Counted from the first letter of the stretch, positions 1 through 8,783 are shown. The stretch is DNA of 64,000 nt from Arthrobacter sp. MMS18-M83 (GCF_026683955.1 NZ_CP113343.1:2108001-2172000); one strand, 5' to 3'. The notes: generated from the sequence alone by a model not told the origin. A program made the numbers and translations.

Positions 1-535
1 TGATCCAGGCGAGCAGCTCGTCAAGAGTCTTGGGCGGAGTAGCCACAGTCTTGGTGTCATATGCCAGGAGCACTGCGGACCCGCGGTACGGGATGCCGCC
101 CGTGCCACCGGCCTTGATGACATCCTGCGGGACATCGTTCAGGGCCGAAATCGTCTGCGAGCTCACGGAGGTCAGCAGGTTGGCTGCGGAGGCCTTGGGA
201 ACGAAGCCGCCATCCACCAGATCGAAATCTGGTTCCTTGTTCTGCTCTGTGGCGCTGGTCAGTTTCGCCAGTGTCTGGGCGTCGTGCTCACCGTGCAGAT
301 CCAGCGTGACTTTCACGTGGTAGCCGGGGTTGGCCTTTTCGAACGCGGGAACAAGGCTCTTTTCCCACAGGTTCTGGACGTTGGTGTCCCCACTGATGAA
401 CACGGTGACCGTCTTGTCCGGTGATGCGCTCGCGCCATTGTTCTGGGCCGATGCGGTACTGCTTTGCGCGCAGCCGGTCACAGCGGTGGCTGCAACTACG
501 GCGACGGCGGCCGCTGCTAGGAAGCGGTTGGTCAT
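1..535 (-). CDS. ABC transporter substrate-binding lipoprotein, N-terminal part (runs off left edge)
   Basis: The ATG at 535 opens a frame that continues to the window edge, about 178 residues. The N-terminus has a hydrophobic signal segment and the lipobox VTGC (Cys about residue 22), followed by a Ser/Ala/Asn-rich linker typical of membrane-anchored binding proteins. After it comes KTVTVFISGDTNVQNLW and a stretch ending in an aspartate-rich DFDLVDGG, like the first lobe of extracellular solute-binding proteins of the iron/polyamine/sugar type. It should capture a solute outside the cell for an ABC importer encoded further left, outside the window. The substrate cannot be told from this fragment. 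Confidence 0.8.
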   Translation of the reverse strand, partial: MTNRFLAAAAVAVVAATAVTGCAQSSTASAQNNGASASPDKTVTVFISGDTNVQNLWEKSLVPAFEKANPGYHVKVTLDLHGEHDAQTLAKLTSATEQNKEPDFDLVDGGFVPKASAANLLTSVSSQTISALNDVPQDVIKAGGTGGIPYRGSAVLLAYDTKTVATPPKTLDELLAWI

Positions 536-706
536 GGTGTTCCTTCATCTCGTCTCGAAAAGTCCCCAAATGCAGGAACCACCATCCAAGGCCAAAGTGA
601 AGGAACGGGTCACGGGTCATGAATCCAGGGTTAACCGGAAACGCAATTAAAGCGAATATGTCAGGACATACGAACAACAGTACGAAATGTGCACGCTCAT
701 ACTGCC

Positions 707-1540
707 CTACGCGAGGGTTCGCCGCCTTGCGATGGTCAAGAACGCGACCAAGACGGCTATCGCTGCGGCCAGGACCAGGCTGACCGGTCCGGTGCCCCAT
801 TCGAGTCCCCCGCGGGCGGCGGAAACAGCTGTCCAGTCGGCGAACGACGCACCCAAGGGCCGGGTCAGGATGTACGCGAACCAAAAGGCCGGGATCGCTG
901 GGAGCAGGCGACGCCAGTGGGCCAGCGCGGGGACCGCAATAGCAACTGCGAACATGATGCCTGAGGCAAGGTAGCCCAGGCCAAGCGTGTAGGCGGTCAG
1001 GTCCCCGGTAGCCGTGCCGAGTGCGAACGTTGTCAGCACCGCAGCCCAGTAGAAGGACTCCCGACGCCGGGTGGTGATGCTGTGAATGGAAAGAGTCTTC
1101 TCCCTCCGGTGCCAGAGCAGGAAAACGACGGCGAGCGCCACGGTGAAGAACAGGGTCGACGCCAGGTAGGGAACGCCGAGCCCGACATGCACCGCGTCGG
1201 CAGCCATGGTGCCGAACACACTGACCATCGCGACGGCTGTCCAGTAAACCCAAGGGATGTAGCGGCGGACGGAGAACTGAAAGACCAACGAAATCAGCAA
1301 TGCTGCGAACCCCAAGGACAAGGCGATCTCGGGTTCGAACCGGTGGACGAGGAAGTCAGACGTCGTTTCGCCCATCCCGGTGGTGAGGATCTTCGCTACC
1401 CAGAACAAGAGGGTGACCTCGGGTACCTTCGAGGCGGAGGCTCGGGAGACGGCGTTTTTCTGTGTTCCGCCGGTTGCTACGGCGTCCTCAACCCGCGGGC
1501 TGTCGGTCAGTTCTTCGGGCATCATGGCCCCATTGTTCAT
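707..1540 (-). CDS. DUF347/COG4705-type integral membrane protein
   Basis: A 277-residue polytopic membrane protein. After a soluble N-terminus of about 40 residues it shows the motif KILTTGMGETTSDFL and about eight hydrophobic segments. A second copy of the motif (ALGTATGDLTAYTLGLGY) lies in the C-terminal half, so the protein is an internal repeat, as known for the DUF347 repeat family. That family has no firmly established biochemical role. The conserved polar Gly-Glu/Asp-Thr signatures inside membrane segments suggest transport or channel activity, which is inference. It stands alone, transcribed away from the small membrane protein at 1701. The start may be the first ATG or the internal Met-Met at residues 6-7. 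Confidence 0.75.
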   Translation of the reverse strand: MNNGAMMPEELTDSPRVEDAVATGGTQKNAVSRASASKVPEVTLLFWVAKILTTGMGETTSDFLVHRFEPEIALSLGFAALLISLVFQFSVRRYIPWVYWTAVAMVSVFGTMAADAVHVGLGVPYLASTLFFTVALAVVFLLWHRREKTLSIHSITTRRRESFYWAAVLTTFALGTATGDLTAYTLGLGYLASGIMFAVAIAVPALAHWRRLLPAIPAFWFAYILTRPLGASFADWTAVSAARGGLEWGTGPVSLVLAAAIAVLVAFLTIARRRTLA

Positions 1541-1700
1541 GGCCTTCCCGAACGTTTCCCGAAAATGACGCGGGGCGCCGGGGTCGGACGTGAGTCCTCA
1601 GCGAATTCCGTGATCGGAATGGACAGAATTCCCCTCGTCAAACCCTTCGATCCGTGCTCTGATGAATAGCACATACGGGGATTTCGCACAGGGAGCCACC

Positions 1701-2141
1701 GTGAGCAGCAATCTCGAACCGCTGATTCCAGCTCGTCCGGCTACACGAACGGCCTTGGTCATCCTTACTGGCTTCACTGCCGCATTGTGTTGGTGGATTG
1801 CAATTGCCGGAGTCGCGAACAGCGCGGCCGGTATCATCTTCCTGGCCATTCCCGTCTTGGCAACTATCGCAACACTCAGGGCCGCACGCCGTCGGCCCCC
1901 TCCCCATAAGGCACAACACGTCAATCAATTGCAACGCCACAGGGCACGCGGCGCACTATCCGCGCATCGCAGATCCGCGGTGGTCCTCTGTGGCTTCACT
2001 GCGGTGTTGTGTTGGTGGATAGCGATAGTCGCAGTGGTGAACATCGCGGCCGGCACCGTCGTCCTGACCGTCCCGGTGCTGGCAACCATCGGAACGGTCC
2101 TGGCTGCCCGATACAAAGGCCGCGCTCAAGCCCGTGTGTGA
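1701..2141 (+). CDS. Small membrane protein made of two tandem hairpin repeats
   Basis: I prefer the GTG at 1701 because GGGAG sits at 1691-1695, giving 146 residues. The protein contains two copies of a roughly 48-residue unit, each with the core GFTA(A/V)LCWWIAI followed by a second hydrophobic helix ending in VLATI(A/G)T. A basic, soluble linker rich in Arg, His and Pro joins them. It is therefore a four-helix membrane protein that arose by internal duplication. I do not recognise the family and assign no function. The divergent neighbour is the DUF347 membrane protein; the downstream gene is another small membrane protein. Confidence 0.6.
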   Translation: MSSNLEPLIPARPATRTALVILTGFTAALCWWIAIAGVANSAAGIIFLAIPVLATIATLRAARRRPPPHKAQHVNQLQRHRARGALSAHRRSAVVLCGFTAVLCWWIAIVAVVNIAAGTVVLTVPVLATIGTVLAARYKGRAQARV

Positions 2142-2232
2142 GCCGGGTTAAACGCCCCGGCCCGGGATCGGTGCAATCGAAACGGCAGCGAGCCTCAGCG
2201 CGGCCCAGCCCCATCCGCGGGATAATGGATAC

Positions 2233-2547
2233 ATGGCCGATCAGGATCTGGATCCTTGGGATGAGTTCGACAGGCTCAAGCCCGCAGGACACGATCGTGT
2301 CCAGGGATACCCTGGCGGAGAACCCTTGGGCTTTGGCTTCCGGACGGGCGTGCGCAGTGCAAGAGTGGCCTTCGGGTTCGCCGTCTACGCGCTAGTCCTT
2401 GGAACCCTACTCGTCCTCATCGGGGCCATCGATTTTATCGGCAAGGGTGAGTTGCTGTGGCTGGGATTGATGGCGCTCGTCGAAGCCGCCTTCATCTATG
2501 GCTTCATCCAGCTGGCACACCAAGCGCGCAACCGGCGCTCAACTTAG
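2233..2547 (+). CDS. Small hypothetical membrane protein
   Basis: A 104-residue protein. The first 45 residues are acidic and polar (MADQDLDPWDEFDRL). Two hydrophobic segments follow, roughly residues 47-68 and 72-92, and the tail is short and basic. It looks like a small two-helix inner-membrane protein with the charged N-terminus in the cytoplasm. It is not recognised as a named family. It ends 20 bp before the convergent ArsR gene. Confidence 0.55.
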   Translation: MADQDLDPWDEFDRLKPAGHDRVQGYPGGEPLGFGFRTGVRSARVAFGFAVYALVLGTLLVLIGAIDFIGKGELLWLGLMALVEAAFIYGFIQLAHQARNRRST

Positions 2548-2567
2548 ACCATCTGGTGGCCGAAGGG

Positions 2568-2885
2568 CTACAACTGCTCCGCGATTCGCTTGATCGCAGC
2601 CAGGCGACGATCCCATTCAGCGCCGATGCGATCGAGGCTACGTGCCGTCTCACTCAGTTGTGAGCCGAGCACGCTGTAGCGTAGCTCGCGGCCGACACGC
2701 ACTGACTCGACCAGTCCAACCTCCTGCAGCACGGCGAGGTGCTTCGCGATCGCCTGTCGGGTGACCGGGAGCCGAGCAGCGAGGGCCGACGCCGACGCGT
2801 CGCCCTCGCCGAGGGCCGCCAGGATGCTCCACCGCGTCTCGTCGCCGAGTGCGGCGAACACTGGAACCAAGGTGCTCGGGGTCAC
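2568..2885 (-). CDS. ArsR-family winged-helix transcriptional regulator
   Basis: A 105-residue protein with the ArsR/SmtB winged-helix layout: FAALGDETRWSILAAL (helix 1-2), then the recognition region LPVTRQAIAKHLAVLQEVGLVESVRVGRELRY. No metal-binding cysteines are visible, so it belongs to the non-metal ArsR group usually encoded with an SRPBCC (AHSA1) protein. Its start overlaps the stop of the upstream SRPBCC frame by 4 bp, so the two were one operon. Two inverted repeats upstream of that operon (3201-3249) are the likely autoregulatory sites. Confidence 0.88.
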   Translation of the reverse strand: MTPSTLVPVFAALGDETRWSILAALGEGDASASALAARLPVTRQAIAKHLAVLQEVGLVESVRVGRELRYSVLGSQLSETARSLDRIGAEWDRRLAAIKRIAEQL

Positions 2886-3174
2886 GACCGACCTTCGAGG
2901 TAGGCGACCAGTTCGTCCAGTTCAGAGTCCCAGCCCTGACGGTGGCTCTCCATGTTGAAAGCCGGGTCGGAGGTCGCGTCAAAGCCGGTCTCGACGACCG
3001 TGAGTTGAGTGCCGCCGTCGAGCGCTTCGAGCGTAAAGCGGAACACGGTCGAGCGCTCAGGGTCGACCTCGGCCGATTGGGTGCCGCGCGCGTCGTCGTT
3101 GCTCCAGCGGTAGGCGATCATACGGGGTGGGTCGAGCTCCTCGATCAGCACCGGGAAGTCGCCGTAGCCTTCAT
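2882..3174 (-). pseudogene. SRPBCC/AHSA1 gene lacking its N-terminal half
   Basis: The open frame from the GTG at 3151 encodes 89 residues matching only the second half of an AHSA1-type SRPBCC domain: EELDPPRMIAYRW, then LTVVETGF and a final helix ending LDELVAYLEG. The family is normally about 140-160 residues, and the first strands and helix (usually APPERVWEALT-like) are absent. The natural start region is still visible: ATG at 3174 with a GAAGGG ribosome site. It is in another frame and stops after nine codons. The in-frame residues before the GTG (HEGYGDFP) still look like the family. I read this as an N-terminal deletion with a frameshift, leaving the ArsR partner intact. Confidence 0.6.
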
Positions 3175-3200
3175 GATTCTGTTCCCTTCAGTCAGTTACT

Positions 3201-3249
3201 GCAACTACAGGGTTGCATTAACAATCCAAAAGAGCAACCCCTAGGTTGC
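3201..3249. promoter_or_regulatory. Tandem ArsR-type inverted repeats
   Basis: Two related palindromes precede the SRPBCC/ArsR operon: GCAACTACAGGGTTGC at 3201-3216 and GCAACCCCTAGGTTGC at 3234-3249. Both have arms reading GCAAC/GTTGC and lie about three helical turns apart. The position just upstream of the old ATG, and the resemblance to sites used by ArsR proteins paired with AHSA1 genes, make them the likely operators of the regulator at 2568. No binding evidence is available from sequence alone. Confidence 0.55.
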
Positions 3250-3290
3250 AGATCTGGGCTTGCATCTGTCGCCAGATATCCCGCTGGGCC

Positions 3291-3962
3291 TCAAGCCTTC
3301 CTCGGCAGGTATGTATTCACCGGCCGCCCGGTAGCGCCGTAGGCCAAATGCAGGTCAATGAGCCCCTTCCGTTCGAGTTCACTGAGGTAACGCTGGGCGG
3401 TGGGGCGGCTGATGCCGACGCCGCTCGCGATCTCCGAGGCACCCAAGGGCTCAGTGGAGTGGACCACCGTGTCAAGGACTTTTTGCATGGTGGGTGGCAG
3501 ACGTCGCGGTCCTTGGGCCGGGGCAGCCGTCCGGCGCAGGCTGAACAGCTGGTCCACCGTCGCCTGATCGGCCACGGTCCGGGACTCCGCCTCCTTCCGC
3601 CAGCGCCGATAGGCCTCCAACTGCGTTTGAAGTTGCTCAAAGCCGAACGGCTTGACGAGATAGTAGACCGCTCCCCCGCGCATGGCAGCCCGGACGGTCT
3701 CAAGGTCCCGTGCGGCAGTGATCATGACGGCGTCGAGCTTTTCACCGGCTCCCTGCAGTGACCGCAACAGGCTGATGCCGTCTTCGTCGGGGAGGTAGAC
3801 GTCGAGGAGAAGCAAGTCGGGTTTGAGCCGCTGCACGGCTTCCCTGGCTTCCGCCGCGGTGTGCGCCTCGCCCACGCATTCGTACCCCTCGATTTTGGCC
3901 ACGCGGCTGGCATGGATGCGCGCTACGCGGAAGTCGTCGTCGACTACCAAGGTGCGGATCAT
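3291..3962 (-). CDS. CitB/DcuR-type response regulator
   Basis: A 223-residue two-domain regulator. The receiver domain has the acidic pair DDD near residues 8-10, the phospho-acceptor Asp in LLLLDVYLPDEDG and the Lys in LVKPFGFEQL. The C-terminal part has a winged-helix motif, LGASEIASGVGISRPTAQRYLSEL, as in regulators of citrate, fumarate and malate systems. It overlaps the upstream kinase gene by 4 bp (ATGA), so the two are translationally coupled. The closest candidate target is the ABC importer starting at 5854, transcribed divergently from the kinase. The signal is unknown. Confidence 0.9.
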   Translation of the reverse strand: MIRTLVVDDDFRVARIHASRVAKIEGYECVGEAHTAAEAREAVQRLKPDLLLLDVYLPDEDGISLLRSLQGAGEKLDAVMITAARDLETVRAAMRGGAVYYLVKPFGFEQLQTQLEAYRRWRKEAESRTVADQATVDQLFSLRRTAAPAQGPRRLPPTMQKVLDTVVHSTEPLGASEIASGVGISRPTAQRYLSELERKGLIDLHLAYGATGRPVNTYLPRKA

Positions 3963-5653
3963 TCGATCGATTTTCCTGTCATTGCTGGGCTTTCGGTTTC
4001 CACGTGCGGTTCCGGCAACCAGATTTCAAAGCGTCCCCCGGGGCCCGGGAAAACATCCATAGTGCCTCCTGCGCGGTGAACGATCCTGCTCACCAGCGCA
4101 AGGCCTATCCCGCGCCTCATTCCGGGCCGCGGTTCCTTGGTGGTGAAGCCATCGGCGGCAATCTTGCCCACCAATTCTGCGGGAACACCGGGCCCATTGT
4201 CGGTCACGCAGATGAAGATACCCGAGGAATCGTCCAGCTGGATGGTCACCTCGCGGGGCGCAGGCTGGTCCGAAAGGATCTCGACGGCGTTGTCCAGGAG
4301 GTTCCCGACGATCGTGAGCAGCGCTTGCGTTTCCAGGAACGGTTGGCGCAGCTGCGAGTCGTCAGTCACCGAAATCTCCACGTCCTGCTCAGCAGCCACG
4401 GTGATCTTGGCCAGTAAGAGCGCGGCGAGCTCCGGCGGCTCTATCCGCGAGCGCAGGCCCTCGCCAAGCGATCGCGACGTGTCCGAAATCCGCGATACGA
4501 AGTTCCGAGCCTGGTCCACATCCCCGAGCTCCAGAAGTCCGTCAACCACATGGAGGCGGTTGGCGTACTCATGCTCCTGGGCGCGCAAGGCCTCCATCAG
4601 GCCTTCGACGGAGCGCAGATCTCGCACGAGGCCTTCAACCTCCGTACGGTCGCGCAATGTCACCACCGAACCTATGCTTCTGCCGGCCAAGGCAACGGAC
4701 ATCCGGTTCACCACCAGCAAAGCGTCCTCCGTGATCACAATCTGATCGGTTCCACTGATCTGGCCGGTCAGCAGGGAGCGGAGCCTTCCCGGCGGCAGAA
4801 GATCCTCGATCTTCTCCCCCAGTACGCTGGCTTCCAAATTCAGCAGCGAGCGCGCCTCCGAGTTGATAACGGTGACCCGCCCGTCGTCGTCGAACCCGAT
4901 CATCGCCTCCCGGATCCCGTGCAGCAGCGCCTCGCGCTCTTGCAAGAGAGACGCAATCTCCACCGGTTCGAGATCGAAAGTGACCCGCTTGATCCTGCGC
5001 GCCAGCAGCGCCGAACCCGTGGCGCTGATCAAGAGCACCACGGCCGAATAGCCAGCGATCAGCCACACTTGCTGGGCAAGTTCACTGCTTTCCGTGGTCT
5101 CCAGGATCCCCACCGAGACCTGCCCGACGACGGTCCCGTCCGCCGCGCGCACCGGCGCCTTGGCGTTGACTGAGTCGCCCAGGCTCCCTTTGTCGATACC
5201 GACATGGGTCTGCCCATCAAGGACCGCGACCGGTTCTTCAAGGGTTCGGCCGATGAGGTCCGGGTTCGGATGGGAGTATCGCTTCCCCGCGCGGTCGCTC
5301 ACGACGACGTACGCCGGCTGCGCCTCTGCCTGCACCTTGGTGGCGATCGCCTGGATGGATTGGTTTGGGTCTCCATTGGCCAGCGACGTCACGATTTCGG
5401 GCATTTGTGCCACTGTCGTGGCAATCCCCAGCGCCCTGAGCCGGTACTGATCTTCGAGGGTCTGGTTGCTGATCTGGGTGTAGAGAAGCGCGCCCAGGGT
5501 GACGGTGACGAAGAGGATACAGAGCAGCCACACCAAGATCTGGGAGGCCAGGGGACGTGCCTTCCAGCGCGCAAGCAGAGCCTTCACGGCCCACGCAACT
5601 CTATGTGTACTGCCATCCTCTTCCTCATTTCCTACTAGCAGCTTATGTGACAA
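3959..5653 (-). CDS. CitA/DcuS-type membrane sensor histidine kinase
   Basis: The longest frame gives 564 residues. A first membrane helix (ILVWLLCILFVTVTLGALL) is followed by a periplasmic PASp-type sensor of about 120 residues, a second helix, and a cytoplasmic PAS domain. The phospho-acceptor region is RAQEHEYANRLHVVDGLLEL and the HATPase domain has N-box NLLDNAVE and G1 box DNGPGVP. This is the order seen in carboxylate sensors of the CitA/DcuS family. The TTG at 5653 is the outermost start; the GTG at 5587, just before the first helix, is an alternative. The ligand may be a small carboxylate or a product of the neighbouring amide-hydrolysing pathway, which is inference from position. Confidence 0.88.
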   Translation of the reverse strand: MSHKLLVGNEEEDGSTHRVAWAVKALLARWKARPLASQILVWLLCILFVTVTLGALLYTQISNQTLEDQYRLRALGIATTVAQMPEIVTSLANGDPNQSIQAIATKVQAEAQPAYVVVSDRAGKRYSHPNPDLIGRTLEEPVAVLDGQTHVGIDKGSLGDSVNAKAPVRAADGTVVGQVSVGILETTESSELAQQVWLIAGYSAVVLLISATGSALLARRIKRVTFDLEPVEIASLLQEREALLHGIREAMIGFDDDGRVTVINSEARSLLNLEASVLGEKIEDLLPPGRLRSLLTGQISGTDQIVITEDALLVVNRMSVALAGRSIGSVVTLRDRTEVEGLVRDLRSVEGLMEALRAQEHEYANRLHVVDGLLELGDVDQARNFVSRISDTSRSLGEGLRSRIEPPELAALLLAKITVAAEQDVEISVTDDSQLRQPFLETQALLTIVGNLLDNAVEILSDQPAPREVTIQLDDSSGIFICVTDNGPGVPAELVGKIAADGFTTKEPRPGMRRGIGLALVSRIVHRAGGTMDVFPGPGGRFEIWLPEPHVETESPAMTGKSIE

Positions 5654-5802
5654 AGTTCACGGCCACTATGCAGCAGGCCGTGCCTTTCCTGCGATTCACG
5701 GCCGTGCATAAAGGCTCAAAACCTGCACTTTTGCTGTTAACCGCCACAACTTACTGAAGCCTTCTGGCACGGAGTTTCACTTTCTAAGCTCTACATAGTT
5801 TC

Positions 5803-5818
5803 CGTGATCCGGATCACG
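5803..5818. promoter_or_regulatory. Perfect 16-bp palindrome with CRP/GlxR-like core
   Basis: CGTGATCCGGATCACG is a perfect palindrome 35 bp before the ATPase start at 5854. Its GTGA-N6-TCAC core is that of actinobacterial CRP/GlxR-type sites. It lies between the divergent kinase and importer genes and could serve catabolite control. The same region also holds TTCACGGCC twice (near 5658 and 5696), which could be sites for the response regulator. Confidence 0.45.
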
Positions 5819-5853
5819 CACACATAAACCAAAAGACAGAGAGGTCTTTGCAG

Positions 5854-6720
5854 ATGGAAGCCAACAATCACCACCGCCCACCCGGCGCTCTAGGGAGAGC
5901 CGAGGACAGTGCGGGTATCGACATCGTCGGGTTGACCAAGCGTTATCTCACGCCCAAAGGCGAGACATTCACCGCCATCCGTGATGTCACCCTCAGGGTG
6001 GAACCCGGCCAGTTCTGCTCCATTGTCGGACCGACCGGCTGTGGCAAGTCCACCACGCTCGCCCAGGTCTCAGGCCTGGAAAACCCGAGCGAAGGCTCCG
6101 TCAAGGTGGGCGGCATGACCGTGGAGGGCATCACGAACGGCGTGAGCTACATGTTCCAGGCAGACGCACTGTTCCCCTGGAAGAGCGTGCTCGGCAACGT
6201 GATGATGGGCCCGACGCTCCTCGGCACGCCCAAGCGCGAAGCCACGGCACTGTCCATGGACTGGCTGCGTCGGGTCGGCTTGGCAGGCTTCGAGGACCGC
6301 TACCCGCACCAGTTGTCCGGGGGTATGCGCAAGCGCGTAGCAATGGCTGCGGCCCTCATCAACAATCCTCGGATTCTCTTGATGGACGAGCCGTTCGGCG
6401 CGCTCGACGTGCAGACCAAGGCCATCATGCAGAACGAGCTGCTGAAGCTCTGGGAGGAGCTGCGCCCTTCGGTCCTGTTCATCACTCATGACCTCGACGA
6501 GGCGGTGGCGCTCTCCGATCGGGTCGTCATCATGACGAGCAGTCCGGGCTCGGTCAAGGATGTCTTCGACATCGATCTGCCTAGGCCGCGCGGAAATGTC
6601 CAGGAGATCCGACACGAGGAGCGCTTCCTGGAGCTCCAGGGGCACATTTGGGAGTCCTTGAAGGACGAGGTTACCCGCGCTTATGCGCGCACCGCAGGGG
6701 CAGCAGGAGCAGCAGCATGA
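5854..6720 (+). CDS. ABC transporter ATP-binding protein, taurine/nitrate/sulfonate (SsuB/TauB) type
   Basis: I chose the ATG at 5854 because GAGAGG lies at 5839-5844; the result is 288 residues. Walker A is GPTGCGKST, the signature is LSGGMRKRVAMAAAL, Walker B is ILLMDEPFGALD, and the switch His is in ITHDLDEA. The sequence follows the SsuB/TauB/NrtD branch that energises uptake of small organic anions or heterocycles. Its TGA overlaps the permease ATG, so translation is coupled. It is the first gene of a three-gene importer (ATPase, permease, binding protein), divergent from the CitA/CitB pair. Confidence 0.9.
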   Translation: MEANNHHRPPGALGRAEDSAGIDIVGLTKRYLTPKGETFTAIRDVTLRVEPGQFCSIVGPTGCGKSTTLAQVSGLENPSEGSVKVGGMTVEGITNGVSYMFQADALFPWKSVLGNVMMGPTLLGTPKREATALSMDWLRRVGLAGFEDRYPHQLSGGMRKRVAMAAALINNPRILLMDEPFGALDVQTKAIMQNELLKLWEELRPSVLFITHDLDEAVALSDRVVIMTSSPGSVKDVFDIDLPRPRGNVQEIRHEERFLELQGHIWESLKDEVTRAYARTAGAAGAAA

Positions 6721-7601
6721 CAACCCTCACCCATAATGAAACGCGCAAGAGCGAGAAGCCAGTGGAAACCGAGACAGCAGCCAAGAACGCAGGCCGGAAC
6801 AAAGCCCGGCGCCGCACGAGAGCGATCTGGATAGGTCGCCTGATGCTCGCCGTCATGGTGGTTGGCGGCTGGCAATGGTTCACTGAGGAAGGCTGGGTCG
6901 ACAAGTTCTTCTTCGGCCAGCCCACGCAGATCTGGGACGCCCTCGTCAAGCTCTTCACAGAGGGAACCGCATTCGGCACCATTTGGGAGAACCTCGGGGT
7001 CACGGCCCAGGAGGCGCTCCTCGGTTTCGTGCTCGGGACGCTCGTCGGTGTCGTGCTCGGCCTCCTCCTGGGCTCAAACAAGTACCTCTCGGCGGTAGTC
7101 GGGCCGTACATCCGGATCTTGAATTCGATCCCCCGTATTGTGCTCGGCTCGATCTTCATCGTGGCGTTCGGCCTCGGGAGCTTCCCGAAGATCCTGCTCG
7201 CAGCCGTGCTCGTGTTCTTCGTCGTCTTCTTCAATGCGTTCCAAGGCGTCCGCGAAGTGGACCAGAACCTCGTGGCGAACGTGCGGGTGCTCGGCGCCTC
7301 CCCGTTCCAGGTGGCGATGCACGTGACGATCCCGTCCGCCATGACGTGGATCATCGCGAGCCTCCACACGGCATTCGGCTTCGCGATCATCGGTGCCCTC
7401 GTCGCGGAGGTGCTGGGCGCCCAGAAGGGTATTGGCCTCATCATCAGCCAAGCCCAAGGCACCTTCGATCCGGACACAGTCTTCGCCTGCATGGTGATCA
7501 TTGCCGTCATCACGCTTGGGGCCGAATTCCTCATCGGGCTGCTTGAGCACCGGCTCCTCAAGTGGCGTCCACCGAACCGCTCCGAAGCCCAGTCGATCTA
7601 A
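6717..7601 (+). CDS. ABC transporter permease, SsuC/TauC type
   Basis: The ATG at 6717 overlaps the preceding TGA, giving 294 residues. A basic cytoplasmic N-terminus of about 40 residues leads into six membrane helices. The BPD-transporter EAA loop reads VRVLGASPFQVAMHVTIPSA, the contact site for the ATPase. The family transports taurine, alkanesulfonates, nitrate or pyrimidine-like molecules. The next gene encodes the matching binding protein, 75 bp downstream. Confidence 0.9.
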   Translation: MTTLTHNETRKSEKPVETETAAKNAGRNKARRRTRAIWIGRLMLAVMVVGGWQWFTEEGWVDKFFFGQPTQIWDALVKLFTEGTAFGTIWENLGVTAQEALLGFVLGTLVGVVLGLLLGSNKYLSAVVGPYIRILNSIPRIVLGSIFIVAFGLGSFPKILLAAVLVFFVVFFNAFQGVREVDQNLVANVRVLGASPFQVAMHVTIPSAMTWIIASLHTAFGFAIIGALVAEVLGAQKGIGLIISQAQGTFDPDTVFACMVIIAVITLGAEFLIGLLEHRLLKWRPPNRSEAQSI

Positions 7602-7676
7602 GGCCGAAAACAGACTTTCCCACCCAGCAATTCTGTTCCACCAAAACACCCACATCCCTTCGGGGATCAACATAGG

Positions 7677-8783
7677 ATGCGTAAAACAATGATGAAACGC
7701 ACTATCTTTGCCGTCGCCGCTACCGGAGCCGTTGCCCTCAGTCTCGCGGCATGTGGCGGCAATTCCCCCGCTGCCAGCGGCGGGGGCACTGCGAGCTCCG
7801 GCCCGATGCCCACCGTGAAGATGATGATCGGCGGCATCGACAAGCAGATCTACCTGCCGTACAAGCTCGCGGACCAGCTCGGCCTGTACAAGAAGTACGG
7901 CGTCAATATGGAGCTCTCGACCGAGACCGACGGCGGTGTTGGCGCCGAAGATGCCATGGCATCAGGCCAGGTCGACATGTCCGGCGCTTGGTACATCCAC
8001 ACCTTCGACTTCCAATCCAAGGGCAAGAACATCATCAACCTCGTGCAGCTCTCGGGGGCCCCGGGCGAGCGCATCATGTGCAGCCCCAACGCCAACGTCC
8101 ACTCCGGCGCCGACATCAAGGGCAAGAAGATGGGCGTCACCGACCTCGGATCCGGCACCGACACGCTGACTCAGTTCATCGCCGCGCAGGCCGGCGTCTC
8201 GCACAAGGACTACACCACCGTCAAGGCCGGAGCGGGCGCTACCGCCCTTGCCGCCATCAAGACCGGTGCGGCTGACTGCGTCATGACGACCCAGCCGACC
8301 GTCGCCGCTTTGCAGAACCAGGGCATCGCTCAGTCGGCGATCGACCTCGCCACGACCGACGGCGCAAACAAGGCTGTGGGCGGCACCTGGCCTGCTGCGG
8401 GCGTCATCGCCAACGCCGACTGGGTCAAGACCCACGAGGACGCCGTTCAGCGGGTCGTCAACGCGCTCGTGGAAACGATGCACTGGATCGCGACGCACTC
8501 GGCCCAAGACATCGCCGACAAGCTGCCCCAGGACTACGTCCAGAACAAGAACGTCAAGAAGGAGGACTACGTCAAGGCGCTCGAGCAGGACAAGGGCCAG
8601 TTCCTCCCGGACGGCATCATGCCCGCGGGCGGCCCCAAGACCATCGCTTCGATGGAGAAGCTGCTCGGCATGGACACCTCGAAGATCCCGGTCGGCGGCA
8701 CCTTCACGAACAAGTACGCGATCGAGGCGAACAAGGTTGGCGGCTTCACGACCACCTCGACGCCTGCCGGCGACAACGGCTGA
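7677..8783 (+). CDS. ABC transporter substrate-binding lipoprotein, NMT1/SsuA-like
   Basis: A 368-residue binding protein with a lipoprotein signal ending in the lipobox SLAAC. A Gly/Ser-rich linker follows, then the NMT1/THI5-like fold opening (YLPYKLADQLGLYKKYGVN), where the periplasmic domain starts to cradle the ligand. It is the specificity component of the importer encoded just upstream. The class binds small anions, thiamin pyrimidine precursors or related rings. In this context (amidases and hydantoinase downstream) a nitrogenous cyclic compound is plausible, but that is inference. Confidence 0.88.
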   Translation: MRKTMMKRTIFAVAATGAVALSLAACGGNSPAASGGGTASSGPMPTVKMMIGGIDKQIYLPYKLADQLGLYKKYGVNMELSTETDGGVGAEDAMASGQVDMSGAWYIHTFDFQSKGKNIINLVQLSGAPGERIMCSPNANVHSGADIKGKKMGVTDLGSGTDTLTQFIAAQAGVSHKDYTTVKAGAGATALAAIKTGAADCVMTTQPTVAALQNQGIAQSAIDLATTDGANKAVGGTWPAAGVIANADWVKTHEDAVQRVVNALVETMHWIATHSAQDIADKLPQDYVQNKNVKKEDYVKALEQDKGQFLPDGIMPAGGPKTIASMEKLLGMDTSKIPVGGTFTNKYAIEANKVGGFTTTSTPAGDNG

